NCBI GenBank assembly: GCA_028278625.1
Contig: JANQDY010000258.1
Coordinates: 1 to 64,000, forward strand
Length of the DNA: 64,000 nucleotides
Direction of reading: 5' to 3'
Source: Thermodesulfobacteriota bacterium
GTDB lineage: Bacteria > Desulfobacterota > DSM-4660 > Desulfatiglandales > Desulfatiglandaceae
Made by a program: the position numbers and the translations under genes. The notes below the pieces were generated by a model. It saw only the letters and a program-made list of their open reading frames with translations. It made no database searches and was not told where the DNA came from. This document shows, one piece after another, positions 8,601 through 16,127 of the stretch; positions within the stretch are counted from its first letter, which is position 1; every line of letters starts with the position of its first letter.

Positions 8601-9838
8601 AGAATCATCATGCGACAACCTCCAAAAAGAAAGTTACAGCAAAGGAACCCGCACACTTACCCCTCACACCAAAGGACCTTGCCCACAAAACGCTGATCAT
8701 TCCAAATTGGGACAACATCACTTTTCAGTTTCTGACTTCAAATCTTCGACGGGAAGGGATCGATGCCAGGTTGATGGAAGAATCCCAGACGACGATTCAG
8801 AAGAGTCTTCGGTACAATACCGGCCAGTGCATCCCCTTAAACATCATCGCCCAGGAATTTGTGGAATATGTAAAAAACCACCATCTGGACCCTGAAAAAA
8901 CCCTGCTGTGGATGGTCTCCTCACAGATCGCCTGCAATATCGGGCTGTTTCCCCACCACCTGGAACGGCTTTTTCATACCTACGGAAACGGAATGGAGAA
9001 AGCCCGGGTGTACGTGGGAAACATGTCCTTTATGGACGTCAGTCTAAAACTCCCCATCAATACCTATTTTGCTTATATGTTCGGCGGGTTCATTCGAAAA
9101 ATGGGGTGCCGTATCAGGCCCTACGAAAGGCAAAAGGGAACCACGGATCGGGTCATAGAGGAAAGTGTTTCCCTTCTGGTCGATGCCTTCTCAGGAAAAG
9201 GGTCAAAGGAGGCGGCACTCAAAGAAGTCATTGCCTCATTTGAAGCCATCGACATTTGCCGGGAACGAAAGCCGAAAGTGGCCATCTTCGGGGATTTGTA
9301 CGTGCGGGACAACGACGTGATGAACCAGAATCTCATCCGTTTTATTGAAAGCCACAACGGGGAAGTGATCGTAACCCCTTACAGCGCTTATGTGCAGATG
9401 ATCGCCAAGGCATACCTCAAAAAGTGGTTTTTTGAGGGGAACTATCTGGATATTCTCTCTTCCAAGGCATTGCTTGCAACCGTCACCCGGCTGGAAAAAA
9501 GCTACCTCAAGCATTTCCACAAAACCCTGGAACCGGCACCGGCTTACGAGGAAAATCCCCTTAAAATCCTCACGGAGTATAACGTCAGAATCGAGCACAC
9601 GGGCGAATCCATGGACAACCTGTTGAAAATATTTTATACGAAAAAACAGTATCAGGACATTGCCCTGTTTGTTCAGACCAGCCCTGCATTCTGCTGCCCT
9701 TCCCTGGTCACAGAGGCAATGGCCAAAACCATAGAGAAAAAGACAGGGGTCCCCATGGTGTCGATCACCTATGACGGCACTTCCTCCCACGTCAACGACG
9801 CCATTGTTCCCTATCTGGCCTATTTGAAAAACCGTTGA
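5627..9838 (+). CDS. Giant 2-hydroxyacyl-CoA dehydratase activase-like protein (HgdC/BadFG type, two ATPase domains)
   Basis: A 1403-residue protein built from two ASKHA ATPase modules of the BadF/BadG/HgdC type, about residues 6-260 and 330-600. A DUF2229-like region and a dehydratase-subunit-like C-terminal half follow. Both modules keep the phosphate-binding GxDxGS motif and both presumed [4Fe-4S] ligands: Cys123 and Cys164 in module 1 (CAAGTGSF, SRCAVF), Cys458 and Cys496 in module 2 (CAAGTGSF, DRCTVF). In the family, ATP hydrolysis drives an electron at very low potential into a dehydratase or reductase. The C-terminal part carries further cysteines (CELCTNHC, RYNTGQC). The ATG at 5627 has AGGAG upstream and overlaps the response-regulator stop by 8 nt. 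No separate dehydratase subunits are nearby. The substrate is unknown. Confidence 0.88.
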   Translation: MNDHRTILGIDMGSAAISAAQINFEKKVLKTAYQFHHGNREDAFTEMMKEFDAKGIWGIAVTSSTPPIAKADRHYDNRVAIIEAVRHFHEKIGAILVVGGEAFGLLGFDETGRYRSFKTNSACAAGTGSFLDQQAKRLNLENAQALSEEALNNRGDIPKIASRCAVFAKTDLVHAQQEGYSLEQICDGLCYGLAKNIVDRLSVDREPLNPVIFTGGVSRNRAVVGHIRTIAKKEIIVDETGVYGAIGAAFLMADAGSNKTVNPFRSVEDMLRRSTGQKKYFHAPLQLTLSHYPKFEGVEKYEYMNGIRTHSNPVEVDIYETLTPSVNRDVFLGVDIGSTSTKAALLDNQGRVLAGFYTGTAGRPVAAFQRLLSAINDMAIKKKFPMLIRGAATTGSGRKFAGKIIGADIILDEITAHARAACEINPKVDTIIEIGGQDSKFTTLKKGRVTFSAMNNVCAAGTGSFIEEQARKLGCPLSEYSARTEGRKSPMVSDRCTVFMERDMNHYLSLGFTVDEVLASVLHAIRENYLTKVATMGAMGDTIFFQGATAKNMALVAAFEQRLQKPIHVSRYCHLTGALGAALSLLDEGMGMNGASQRTGFRGISLCEKSIQVTSEICELCTNHCKLTVAHMAGEKVAYGFLCGREYDTKLYVNRNLSGFDLLKTRQKVFHLKPHEPYAENVTIGIPAALHLFEDLPFWRKFFDALSIRTITSEDYLDALKAGKHMADAEFCAPMLALHGHVQYLMNRSDAVFLPFYLEKKASLRGLRRQYCYYTQFSPSLISKQHEGQAEKDILTPLVHYLHSTLHTKIELYNTLKAVTKSVKFLDVSKAYDTAREYQTSCLMKLKALYKGEFDSHNGIHVVLLGRPYTTLSKTMNKSIPDFFASLGIRVYYQDMLYHSHEGSLPIRGLLERIHWRYAAEILSAAQVTATCERVYPVLVTSFRCSPDAFVTDYFKEIMEAHHKPYLILQLDEHESNVGYETRIEAAIRSFQNHHATTSKKKVTAKEPAHLPLTPKDLAHKTLIIPNWDNITFQFLTSNLRREGIDARLMEESQTTIQKSLRYNTGQCIPLNIIAQEFVEYVKNHHLDPEKTLLWMVSSQIACNIGLFPHHLERLFHTYGNGMEKARVYVGNMSFMDVSLKLPINTYFAYMFGGFIRKMGCRIRPYERQKGTTDRVIEESVSLLVDAFSGKGSKEAALKEVIASFEAIDICRERKPKVAIFGDLYVRDNDVMNQNLIRFIESHNGEVIVTPYSAYVQMIAKAYLKKWFFEGNYLDILSSKALLATVTRLEKSYLKHFHKTLEPAPAYEENPLKILTEYNVRIEHTGESMDNLLKIFYTKKQYQDIALFVQTSPAFCCPSLVTEAMAKTIEKKTGVPMVSITYDGTSSHVNDAIVPYLAYLKNR

Positions 9839-10307
9839 CCCATAATTCTGGGGGTCGTATTTCATGAAAATGGAGAAAAAGCTTCAGATCAGTTCTAATC
9901 TCCCGTTTGAAATCTGAAATGCGAGCGGTTGATTCATCATTCTCGTTACAAGCGAAAAGAAAAGAATTTTGAAAGACAAATTTCTCTTTAACCCCGCGGC
10001 TCGTCATGTTGCTGCTCGGGTTGCTGGGTGTATCTGCTATGTAAGGCAAGCCTATCAATTCTTGTGATACCCTCGTTCCAAAAAGGGGACCACTGGGCAA
10101 AAAACGGATGGAATTCATGCGAGAACGACCTGTAAATAGCTATGATATGTCAGGCGTTACTGCCGGGTGTATGAGCCACAACTCGCCACCAGTGGACATC
10201 CGAAACCGCCTTTGAGCAATGCATGAAACCCTCACGGTTTTGTGGTCCCATTACCGTCGGTTCTCATTGCTGTTTCAAAAAAGAAACGGATTCGATTCCT
10301 ACAACAT
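9839..10307. other. Intergenic region without a recognisable gene
   Basis: About 470 nt lie between the converging activase and mltA genes. Open frames here are short, lack ribosome sites and have no family-like sequence. There is a GC-rich partial palindrome near 9990-10022 (CCGCGGCTCG with CTCGGG) but no clean stem followed by T residues. I see no RNA gene or terminator I can support. Confidence 0.5.
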
Positions 10308-11516
10308 TCACTTTGGCGGCTTCTGAATCAGGATGTAAAGCTCTCCTTCGTGTTTCAAATGCCCTGCCGCGGCTTCGGCATAGGGGCCGCTTCCCCAGAA
10401 AATGTCCGCTCTGCCCGGCCCCTTGATGGCGCCGCCCGTGTCCTGATTCACCACGAAGCGGGAAAAGTCCTTCCAAGCGGTGATTTTCCCCGAAGGACTG
10501 AGGACCGGTTTTTTGCAGGAGATGAAGCCTAAGGCCCCTTTTGGAAACCGCTTCTTGTCCAGTGCAATGGACCTTCCGGGGGTCAATGGGACCCCGATAT
10601 TCCCCACGGGTCCGGTTTCAAGGGGCCTGAAGAAGATATAGGAGGGGTTGTAATTTAAGATTTCCCGCACCTCTTCCGGGTGCTCCGAGAGATACCGTCT
10701 GATGGCCTGCATGGACATCTCCTCTTTTGTTAGCATCCCCCTTTGCAGCATGTACCGGCCGATGCTGCGGTATTGATGACCGTTGGAGCCGGCGTACCCG
10801 ACACGCATCTTCGAACCGTCTTTCAGCTTGAGCCTGCCCGATCCCTGAATATGAAGGAACGCCGCATCCACCGGGCTTATGAGCCAGGCCAGTTCAAGGT
10901 CCCGCCCATTAAGCGCTCCTTTTTCGATATCTTTCCGGGAGTAGTAGGGCACAAACCGCTTCCCGTTGATCCTGCCGGTTATGCGATGGCCTTTGAGTGT
11001 TTCTTTGAAAAGGGACAGATCCGCCGTTATCAGATCCTGGGGTTTTCGGTAAAGGGGATGCTTGAAGGTTTCATCCGGCGTCAGGCTGGCTTCGTAAACC
11101 GGTTCAAAATACCCGGTAAAGAGGACTTTTTCGTTCTGGTTTCGCCCGCTGGCGCGGTATACGAGAAAATCCTCTCTGATGGCTCTGTCCAGATTTTCAG
11201 GGTCCGGGTTTCTCGATAGGAGTTCAAGGAATGCTTCCTGGCTTTCCCGCACCTGGCGGCAGGTAAAGGTGTGGGGGCCGTAATGGAAAAGCGTCTTCAG
11301 GTTGATTTTCTTGAGGTAGCCCTGGTTTTTTTTAAGTGCGGATATCAAAGATGTCAGGTCCAAGTCATCCCGAAACTCGGGATAGAAGTAATTCACCGGT
11401 TGAAGGGTTTCTTCATATATTCGATGCTCTTTCTTAATCGCCGGGCCGCAGGCAAAAAGAAAAAAACATATGGCCAGAACAAGAAATTTGAGATGGATTT
11501 TGTTTCTGCCGCGCAT
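10308..11516 (-). CDS. mltA: Membrane-bound lytic murein transglycosylase A
   Basis: A 402-residue lipoprotein. A signal peptide ends in the lipobox FACG (Cys about residue 23), so it should be anchored in the outer membrane. It cleaves the MurNAc-GlcNAc bond of peptidoglycan with 1,6-anhydro ring formation. The MltA domain and 3D domain are recognisable by TGYFEPVYEAS (about 150), HIQGSGRLKL (about 245) and the terminal NQDTGGAIKGPGRADIFWG. The Asp of that last motif, just before the C-terminus, corresponds to the catalytic acid of the family. The gene is divergent from lpxC and stands alone. Confidence 0.94.
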   Translation of the reverse strand: MRGRNKIHLKFLVLAICFFLFACGPAIKKEHRIYEETLQPVNYFYPEFRDDLDLTSLISALKKNQGYLKKINLKTLFHYGPHTFTCRQVRESQEAFLELLSRNPDPENLDRAIREDFLVYRASGRNQNEKVLFTGYFEPVYEASLTPDETFKHPLYRKPQDLITADLSLFKETLKGHRITGRINGKRFVPYYSRKDIEKGALNGRDLELAWLISPVDAAFLHIQGSGRLKLKDGSKMRVGYAGSNGHQYRSIGRYMLQRGMLTKEEMSMQAIRRYLSEHPEEVREILNYNPSYIFFRPLETGPVGNIGVPLTPGRSIALDKKRFPKGALGFISCKKPVLSPSGKITAWKDFSRFVVNQDTGGAIKGPGRADIFWGSGPYAEAAAGHLKHEGELYILIQKPPK

Positions 11517-11866
11517 CGTTACACTCGTAAGAGCTGAATTTCACCATTCATAATACAGACGGATTTCTTTTTCAAGGATGGGCCGCTTTACATTCGTTTG
11601 CGGGTAGTATAAGAACGGAATTCATCGGCAGACACGCGATGATTCGGATGTGGCTTTTTTGCCACAACCGGCAGTGTATGAGCGTCGGCCATGAAATCGC
11701 AGGCCGGGTCATCAGTTTTTAGTATGGAAGTAAAATCAGACTTTTAGAGTTCTTCAGGCTCTTTTAAGCCATTGCTGCTGAGCCCATGGCACATTATTTG
11801 CTTATACGTCAGATCTAAGATATCAAATGCGAGCCAACGGCTTCGCTCTACATAAGGAGAAACCTC
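11517..11866. promoter_or_regulatory. Divergent mltA/lpxC intergenic region
   Basis: This 350-nt space must contain promoters for mltA (minus) and lpxC (plus), but no convincing -35/-10 pair stands out. A short perfect-looking dyad, GCGAGCC-AAC-GGCTTCGC, sits about 20 nt upstream of the lpxC ribosome site (11829-11847). It could be a leader hairpin or operator. Nothing else is supported. Confidence 0.4.
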
Positions 11867-12796
11867 TTGGATTTCAAACAACGCACATTGAAGAGTGCCG
11901 TCGGTTGCACGGGGCTGGGTCTTCATTCAGGCGAAAAGATAAAAATTCAAATCAAGCCCGCACCGACCAGTACCGGAATACGATTCCTGAGAACGGACGT
12001 GCCCGGCAGTTCTTATATTGATGCCCGTTTCGACAACGTATCCGACACAACCCTTGCCACAAGCATCGGCAACAATGGTCATCGCGTATCCACCATCGAG
12101 CATCTGATGGCGGCATTTTACGGCCTGGGCATCGACAACGCTTATGTGGAATTGGACGGGCCCGAAGTTCCCATCATGGATGGCAGCTCGGCACCGTTCG
12201 TGTACCTGCTCAAAAGTGCGGGCATATATGAACAACAGGAACCGAAAAAATTCATTGTGGTCAAAAAGCCGTTCAAACTGGATGATGGCCACCGCTCCAT
12301 CCGTGTCTCCCCTTCAAAGGAATTGAAGATCAGCTATATGATCGATTTTCAACATCCCATGCTGAGGAACCAGGAATACGAATTGTCCTTTTCAGGGGGT
12401 GATTTCATTCGGGAAATCAGCCGGGCCAGAACTTTCGGGTTTTTAAAGGATGTACAAACCCTGAAAGAGAACGGTTTCGCCAAAGGGGGGTCCCTGGATA
12501 ATGCCGTGGTGATTGACGACTTCAGAATATTGAATGAGGATGGGTTGAGGTACAAGGATGAATTTGTGAGGCACAAAATCCTTGATTTTATCGGAGATCT
12601 TTCCCTTTCCCAATCGCCGGTCATCGGCCATTTCGTGGTAAAGAAATCGGGCCATTTCCTCAATCAGAAGATGTTGACAAAACTGATGGCCTCCAAAAAG
12701 CACTGGAAAACACTGACATTTGTGAGTCCTGAAGAATGCACCAAAAACAGCCTGAGAGTTCCCGCTTTCGGTCTGCCGGAACTGGTCCCGGTATGA
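11867..12796 (+). CDS. lpxC: UDP-3-O-acyl-N-acetylglucosamine deacetylase
   Basis: The zinc deacetylase that commits precursor to lipid A synthesis in the cytoplasm; 309 residues, the normal length. Zinc ligands and catalytic residues line up with the E. coli enzyme: Glu78 and His79 in STIEHLMAA, His226 and Asp230 in HKILD, and the general acid/base His253 in KSGHFLN. Start is TTG, supported by AAGGAGA 6 nt upstream and by the N-terminus beginning at the first conserved strand (QRTLKSAVGCTG). It is followed by a strong terminator, so it is probably monocistronic here, apart from the LPS gene cluster about 3 kb downstream. Confidence 0.97.
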   Translation: MDFKQRTLKSAVGCTGLGLHSGEKIKIQIKPAPTSTGIRFLRTDVPGSSYIDARFDNVSDTTLATSIGNNGHRVSTIEHLMAAFYGLGIDNAYVELDGPEVPIMDGSSAPFVYLLKSAGIYEQQEPKKFIVVKKPFKLDDGHRSIRVSPSKELKISYMIDFQHPMLRNQEYELSFSGGDFIREISRARTFGFLKDVQTLKENGFAKGGSLDNAVVIDDFRILNEDGLRYKDEFVRHKILDFIGDLSLSQSPVIGHFVVKKSGHFLNQKMLTKLMASKKHWKTLTFVSPEECTKNSLRVPAFGLPELVPV

Positions 12797-12828
12797 TGCC
12801 CTTCTAAAAGAAGTCCTTTCGGCCTTTT

Positions 12829-12866
12829 AAAAACCGCCTCTTTTTTCTTTCGGGAGGCGGTTTTTT
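12829..12866 (+). terminator. Rho-independent terminator after lpxC
   Basis: AAACCGCCTC pairs with GAGGCGGTTT around a T-rich loop of about 13 nt, followed by a T run. Stem length and GC content make this one of the clearest terminators in the window. The A run on the other side means it could also work on the minus strand, though no minus gene ends here. Confidence 0.85.
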
Positions 12867-13060
12867 CTGCCAAAAAAGAGCTATTTAAGCGCCCCGCCAA
12901 TCCCGGCCAAAAGGGGCCAAAATGGGAATTGCAGGGATATGCCTTGCATTTTCCTCTATCCTAACTTATTATCTACAATTTAAATTTCATAGATGTTAAA
13001 GGGTTATGGTAATGCGCAAAAGCTGCGCACTTACCATCTTTTTTGTCAGAAAACCTGGAA

Positions 13061-13654
13061 ATGAAGATTGTCACGGCGCTTAACAAAACTCTGAAAATAT
13101 CTCTTTTGACGGTGTTCTTCATTGTTTGTGCGGGGCCCTTTTGGGTTCCCGCCGCGATGGCGGAAGACGCCAAGCTGACGGATATTGTGGTTACCAACAC
13201 GAGGGATCACCTGTTGCTCTATTTCACCGTTACGGACTGTTTTACGGAGAATATGAGAAAGGCCATCGATAACGGCGTGACCACCACGTTTACTTTTTTT
13301 GTGAATTTAAATGAAGTGCGAAACTGGTGGTGGGACAGGAGAATCGCGGATTTGAAGGTCAGTCACGAGATAAAATACGACAGCCTGAAAAAGGTCTACA
13401 ACGTGACACTCTCCTCCCAAGACGACAAGGTGGTCGCGGCCAAGGATTTTGAACAGGCCAAGCGGTTGATGTCTGAAATCGTGGGGCTTAAGGTAACCGA
13501 ACTTCGAAATCTGCATCGAGGGAAACGATATCAGATCAATATGATGGCTGAGCTCGACACCATCAAGCTCCCCTTCTATTTTCATTATGTTTTTTTCTTC
13601 CTTTCTTTGTGGGATTTTGAAACAGATTGGTATTCGGTGGACTTCAGGTATTGA
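13061..13654 (+). CDS. DUF4390 domain protein, exported
   Basis: A 197-residue protein with a signal peptide (hydrophobic about residues 12-32, ending AMA-ED). The mature part matches my memory of DUF4390: a predicted beta-rich domain with FTVTDCFTENMRKAIDNGVTTTFTF, a Trp-rich loop (RNWWWDRR) and the C-terminal WDFETDWYSVDFRY. A hydrophobic Phe-rich stretch (YFHYVFFFLSLW) lies near the end. Function is unknown. In Desulfobacterota it is commonly found directly before an NtrY-like kinase, as here (gap 86 nt), suggesting a sensing or accessory role for that kinase. The ATG at 13061 was chosen over a TTG 18 nt upstream. Confidence 0.75.
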   Translation: MKIVTALNKTLKISLLTVFFIVCAGPFWVPAAMAEDAKLTDIVVTNTRDHLLLYFTVTDCFTENMRKAIDNGVTTTFTFFVNLNEVRNWWWDRRIADLKVSHEIKYDSLKKVYNVTLSSQDDKVVAAKDFEQAKRLMSEIVGLKVTELRNLHRGKRYQINMMAELDTIKLPFYFHYVFFFLSLWDFETDWYSVDFRY

Positions 13655-13740
13655 GAGCATGCACCCTGCCACCTGACAACTTCATGGACAATCACGATCG
13701 TCCACGAAGACCCTAAAATTTCTATCCGCTCAATTATGCC

Positions 13741-15972
13741 ATGAAGGATTATCTCAAAGCCGAACTGAACGATCTTAAGAGACGCAGAAGAGAACGATAT
13801 GTCATCGGTTTTCTGTGCCTGGTTATTTCAGTTCTGATTTTTCTAAGCCTGCGCGTTTTCCATCTTGGCCAGGCCCTCCCATTTTCCAGCAGCATCATTG
13901 CCTTTGCGCTCATCAACATCAATGTGATTCTGCTCCTTCTGCTGCTGTTTCTAACCGTCAGGAACCTGGTTAAGCTCCTCTTTGAAAGAAAAAAAGGGAT
14001 CATGGGGGCCAGACTTCGTACCAAACTGGTGGTGGCTTTTATGACCCTTTCCCTTTTGCCGACGACGATTCTTTTCTTCGTGTCGGTACAGTTCATTTCC
14101 TCATCCATAGACTACTGGTTCAATCTGCAGATTGAGAGGTCCCTCAAATCATCTCTGGAAGTGGGCCAGGATTACTATAACGGTATTACCGACGAAATAC
14201 TCTCATACGGCAATGTGCTGAGCCGGATAATCACATACGAAGGGTTTTTGATTCCCAGCAAGAAAGAAGGACTTGAAAGATTCACCGATGAAAAGAGAAA
14301 GGAATTGGGGCTTGCCTCTTTGAAGGTCTATTCAGAGGATTTGGAAATGGTATCGACCGCCAGTGACCACCGCATCGACCTGACCACGTTCAAGGATCCC
14401 GCCAATAACGTGCTGGAACATACCATGCTTGAAGGGACCGATGGGCAGTATATCCAATCCTCTCCCCACGGTGACCTCGTGGGAGGCGTGGTGCCGATTT
14501 TTTCAAGAACCGCGTCCAAGGCCGTCGTGGGGCTGCTGGTACTGACACGGTTTGTGCCGGGATCCTTTGTGAATCGCCTGCACGCCATTTCAAAGGGACT
14601 TCAGGAATACCGCCAACTGAAAATGCTCAAAACGCCCATTAAAGCAAGCCACATGATTACCCTTTCCATCGTGACCCTCTTAATTGTTTTCACATCCGTT
14701 TGGTTTGGCTTCTATATTTCCAAAGAAGTCACCGTTCCCATCAACGAACTGGCTGAAGCAACCAACCGGATTGCCTCCGGAGATTATAACTTCTTCATCG
14801 ATCTTGAAACCAAGGACGAAATGGGGGTGTTGGTCAACTCATTCAACCGCATGACCAAGGATCTGAAAACCGGCAAAGACAAGTTGGAATCCGCCAATAA
14901 GGATCTGGTAGCCAGCAATCTGGAATCGGAACAACGCAGGCTTTACATGGAGATCGTTCTCGCCAATGTGGCCGCGGGTGTGGTGTCGGCGGATGCAAGG
15001 GGTCGAATCCTGACCATTAACAAGTCTGCCGAGAGGATGCTCAACATAGAGGCGGAAAAGATCATTGGCAAGAACTACAAGGAGATTCTTTCCCGGGAAA
15101 ACAGACAAATTGTGGATGACTTCATTCGAAGCGAGGGGCTCTTTCGAAAAGGGTATATGAACAGAGAGATTCGAATATCCGCGGGAAATCGGCAACTGAC
15201 AATGCTGGTGAGTCTGAATGTTCTGAAGGATGATCGTGGGGGCTATCTGGGACTCGTGGCGGTTTTGGAGGATCTGACCGAGATTGAAAAGGCCCAGCGA
15301 ATGGCTGCCTGGCGCGAGGTGGCAAGGCGTATCGCCCATGAAGTCAAGAACCCTCTGACCCCTATACAACTGTCGGCTCAGCGGCTCAAAAAGCGGTACG
15401 GGGAGAAGTTGGATGAGGAGGATGCGAAAGTATTTCTGGAGTGCACCGGAACCATTATCACCCAGGTGGATGAACTGAAACATCTTGTCAATGAGTTCTC
15501 CAATTTCGCACGCATGCCCGCCGCCAACCCGGCACCCTCGGACATCAACGACATCATAGAAGAGGCGTTGCATCTTTACCGGGGGGCGCACAAGGAAATC
15601 GCTTTTGTGTTCAACCGGTCAGGGAAGGCGCCCATCTTCAACCTGGATCGTGAACAGATTAAAAGGGTCATGATCAATTTATTGGAAAACGCAATAGAGG
15701 CGGTGAAAGGCGACGGTGAAGTCGCGGTTGATCTGGACTATGACAGTGTTCTAAAAATGGTCCGCATCGAGGTGGCGGATAACGGATGCGGCATTGATTC
15801 CAAGAACAAATCAAGACTGTTCGAGCCCTATTTTTCAACCAAGAAGCACGGAACAGGGCTGGGGCTCGCAATCGTCAGCACCATTGTTACGGACCATAAC
15901 GGATTTATCCGGGTGAAGGACAATCATCCCAAAGGGACGAAATTTGTGATTGAACTGCCGACCCGGACGTGA
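13741..15972 (+). CDS. NtrY-like membrane sensor histidine kinase
   Basis: A 743-residue kinase with about three to four N-terminal membrane spans (residues about 20-40, 45-75, 95-120), a periplasmic sensor of about 170 residues, another span near 305-330, then HAMP, PAS (about 400-510), HisKA and HATPase. The phosphorylated His lies in RRIAHEVKNPLTPIQLSAQRLKKRY, the H-box form characteristic of NtrY. N box (NLLENAIEA), G1 (DNGCGI) and G2 (GTGLGLAI) are present. NtrY kinases usually sit with an NtrX sigma-54 regulator, but none is found here, so it is an orphan in this window. A repeat element and the LPS operon follow. Confidence 0.9.
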   Translation: MKDYLKAELNDLKRRRRERYVIGFLCLVISVLIFLSLRVFHLGQALPFSSSIIAFALININVILLLLLLFLTVRNLVKLLFERKKGIMGARLRTKLVVAFMTLSLLPTTILFFVSVQFISSSIDYWFNLQIERSLKSSLEVGQDYYNGITDEILSYGNVLSRIITYEGFLIPSKKEGLERFTDEKRKELGLASLKVYSEDLEMVSTASDHRIDLTTFKDPANNVLEHTMLEGTDGQYIQSSPHGDLVGGVVPIFSRTASKAVVGLLVLTRFVPGSFVNRLHAISKGLQEYRQLKMLKTPIKASHMITLSIVTLLIVFTSVWFGFYISKEVTVPINELAEATNRIASGDYNFFIDLETKDEMGVLVNSFNRMTKDLKTGKDKLESANKDLVASNLESEQRRLYMEIVLANVAAGVVSADARGRILTINKSAERMLNIEAEKIIGKNYKEILSRENRQIVDDFIRSEGLFRKGYMNREIRISAGNRQLTMLVSLNVLKDDRGGYLGLVAVLEDLTEIEKAQRMAAWREVARRIAHEVKNPLTPIQLSAQRLKKRYGEKLDEEDAKVFLECTGTIITQVDELKHLVNEFSNFARMPAANPAPSDINDIIEEALHLYRGAHKEIAFVFNRSGKAPIFNLDREQIKRVMINLLENAIEAVKGDGEVAVDLDYDSVLKMVRIEVADNGCGIDSKNKSRLFEPYFSTKKHGTGLGLAIVSTIVTDHNGFIRVKDNHPKGTKFVIELPTRT

Positions 15973-16034
15973 TTAGCTCTGCAATTCAGTCTTGTTGTGG
16001 CCAGTTGAAATTATAAGAGTCTTATACTCATTGA

Positions 16035-16115
16035 TGTCATTCCGGGCTTGACCCGGAATCCAGTGTGCTATCTGTGCAGATCGTCTCTGGATGCCGGATC
16101 AAGTCCGGCATGACG
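16035..16115. repeat. REP/MITE-like palindromic repeat
   Basis: Two arms of about 29 nt form an imperfect inverted repeat. The left begins TGTCATTCCGGGCTTGACCC; the right, read in reverse complement, begins CGTCATGCCGGACTTGATCC. Each arm is itself palindromic around CTTGA. This matches a widespread short dispersed repeat of proteobacterial genomes (GTCATTCCGG...CCGGAATCCAG). It separates the NtrY kinase from waaA and may end the kinase transcript. Only one copy is in this window. Confidence 0.7.
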
Positions 16116-16127
16116 ACGAAAAAAGAG

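Noticed and set aside
9792..10118. A 108-codon minus frame in the activase-mltA gap
   Set aside because: Overlaps the activase 3' end antisense and has no recognisable domain.
16035..16115. REP-like palindrome considered as a CRISPR repeat or attC site
   Set aside because: Single copy, no AAC/GTT cores, and the sequence fits a known dispersed palindromic repeat type.
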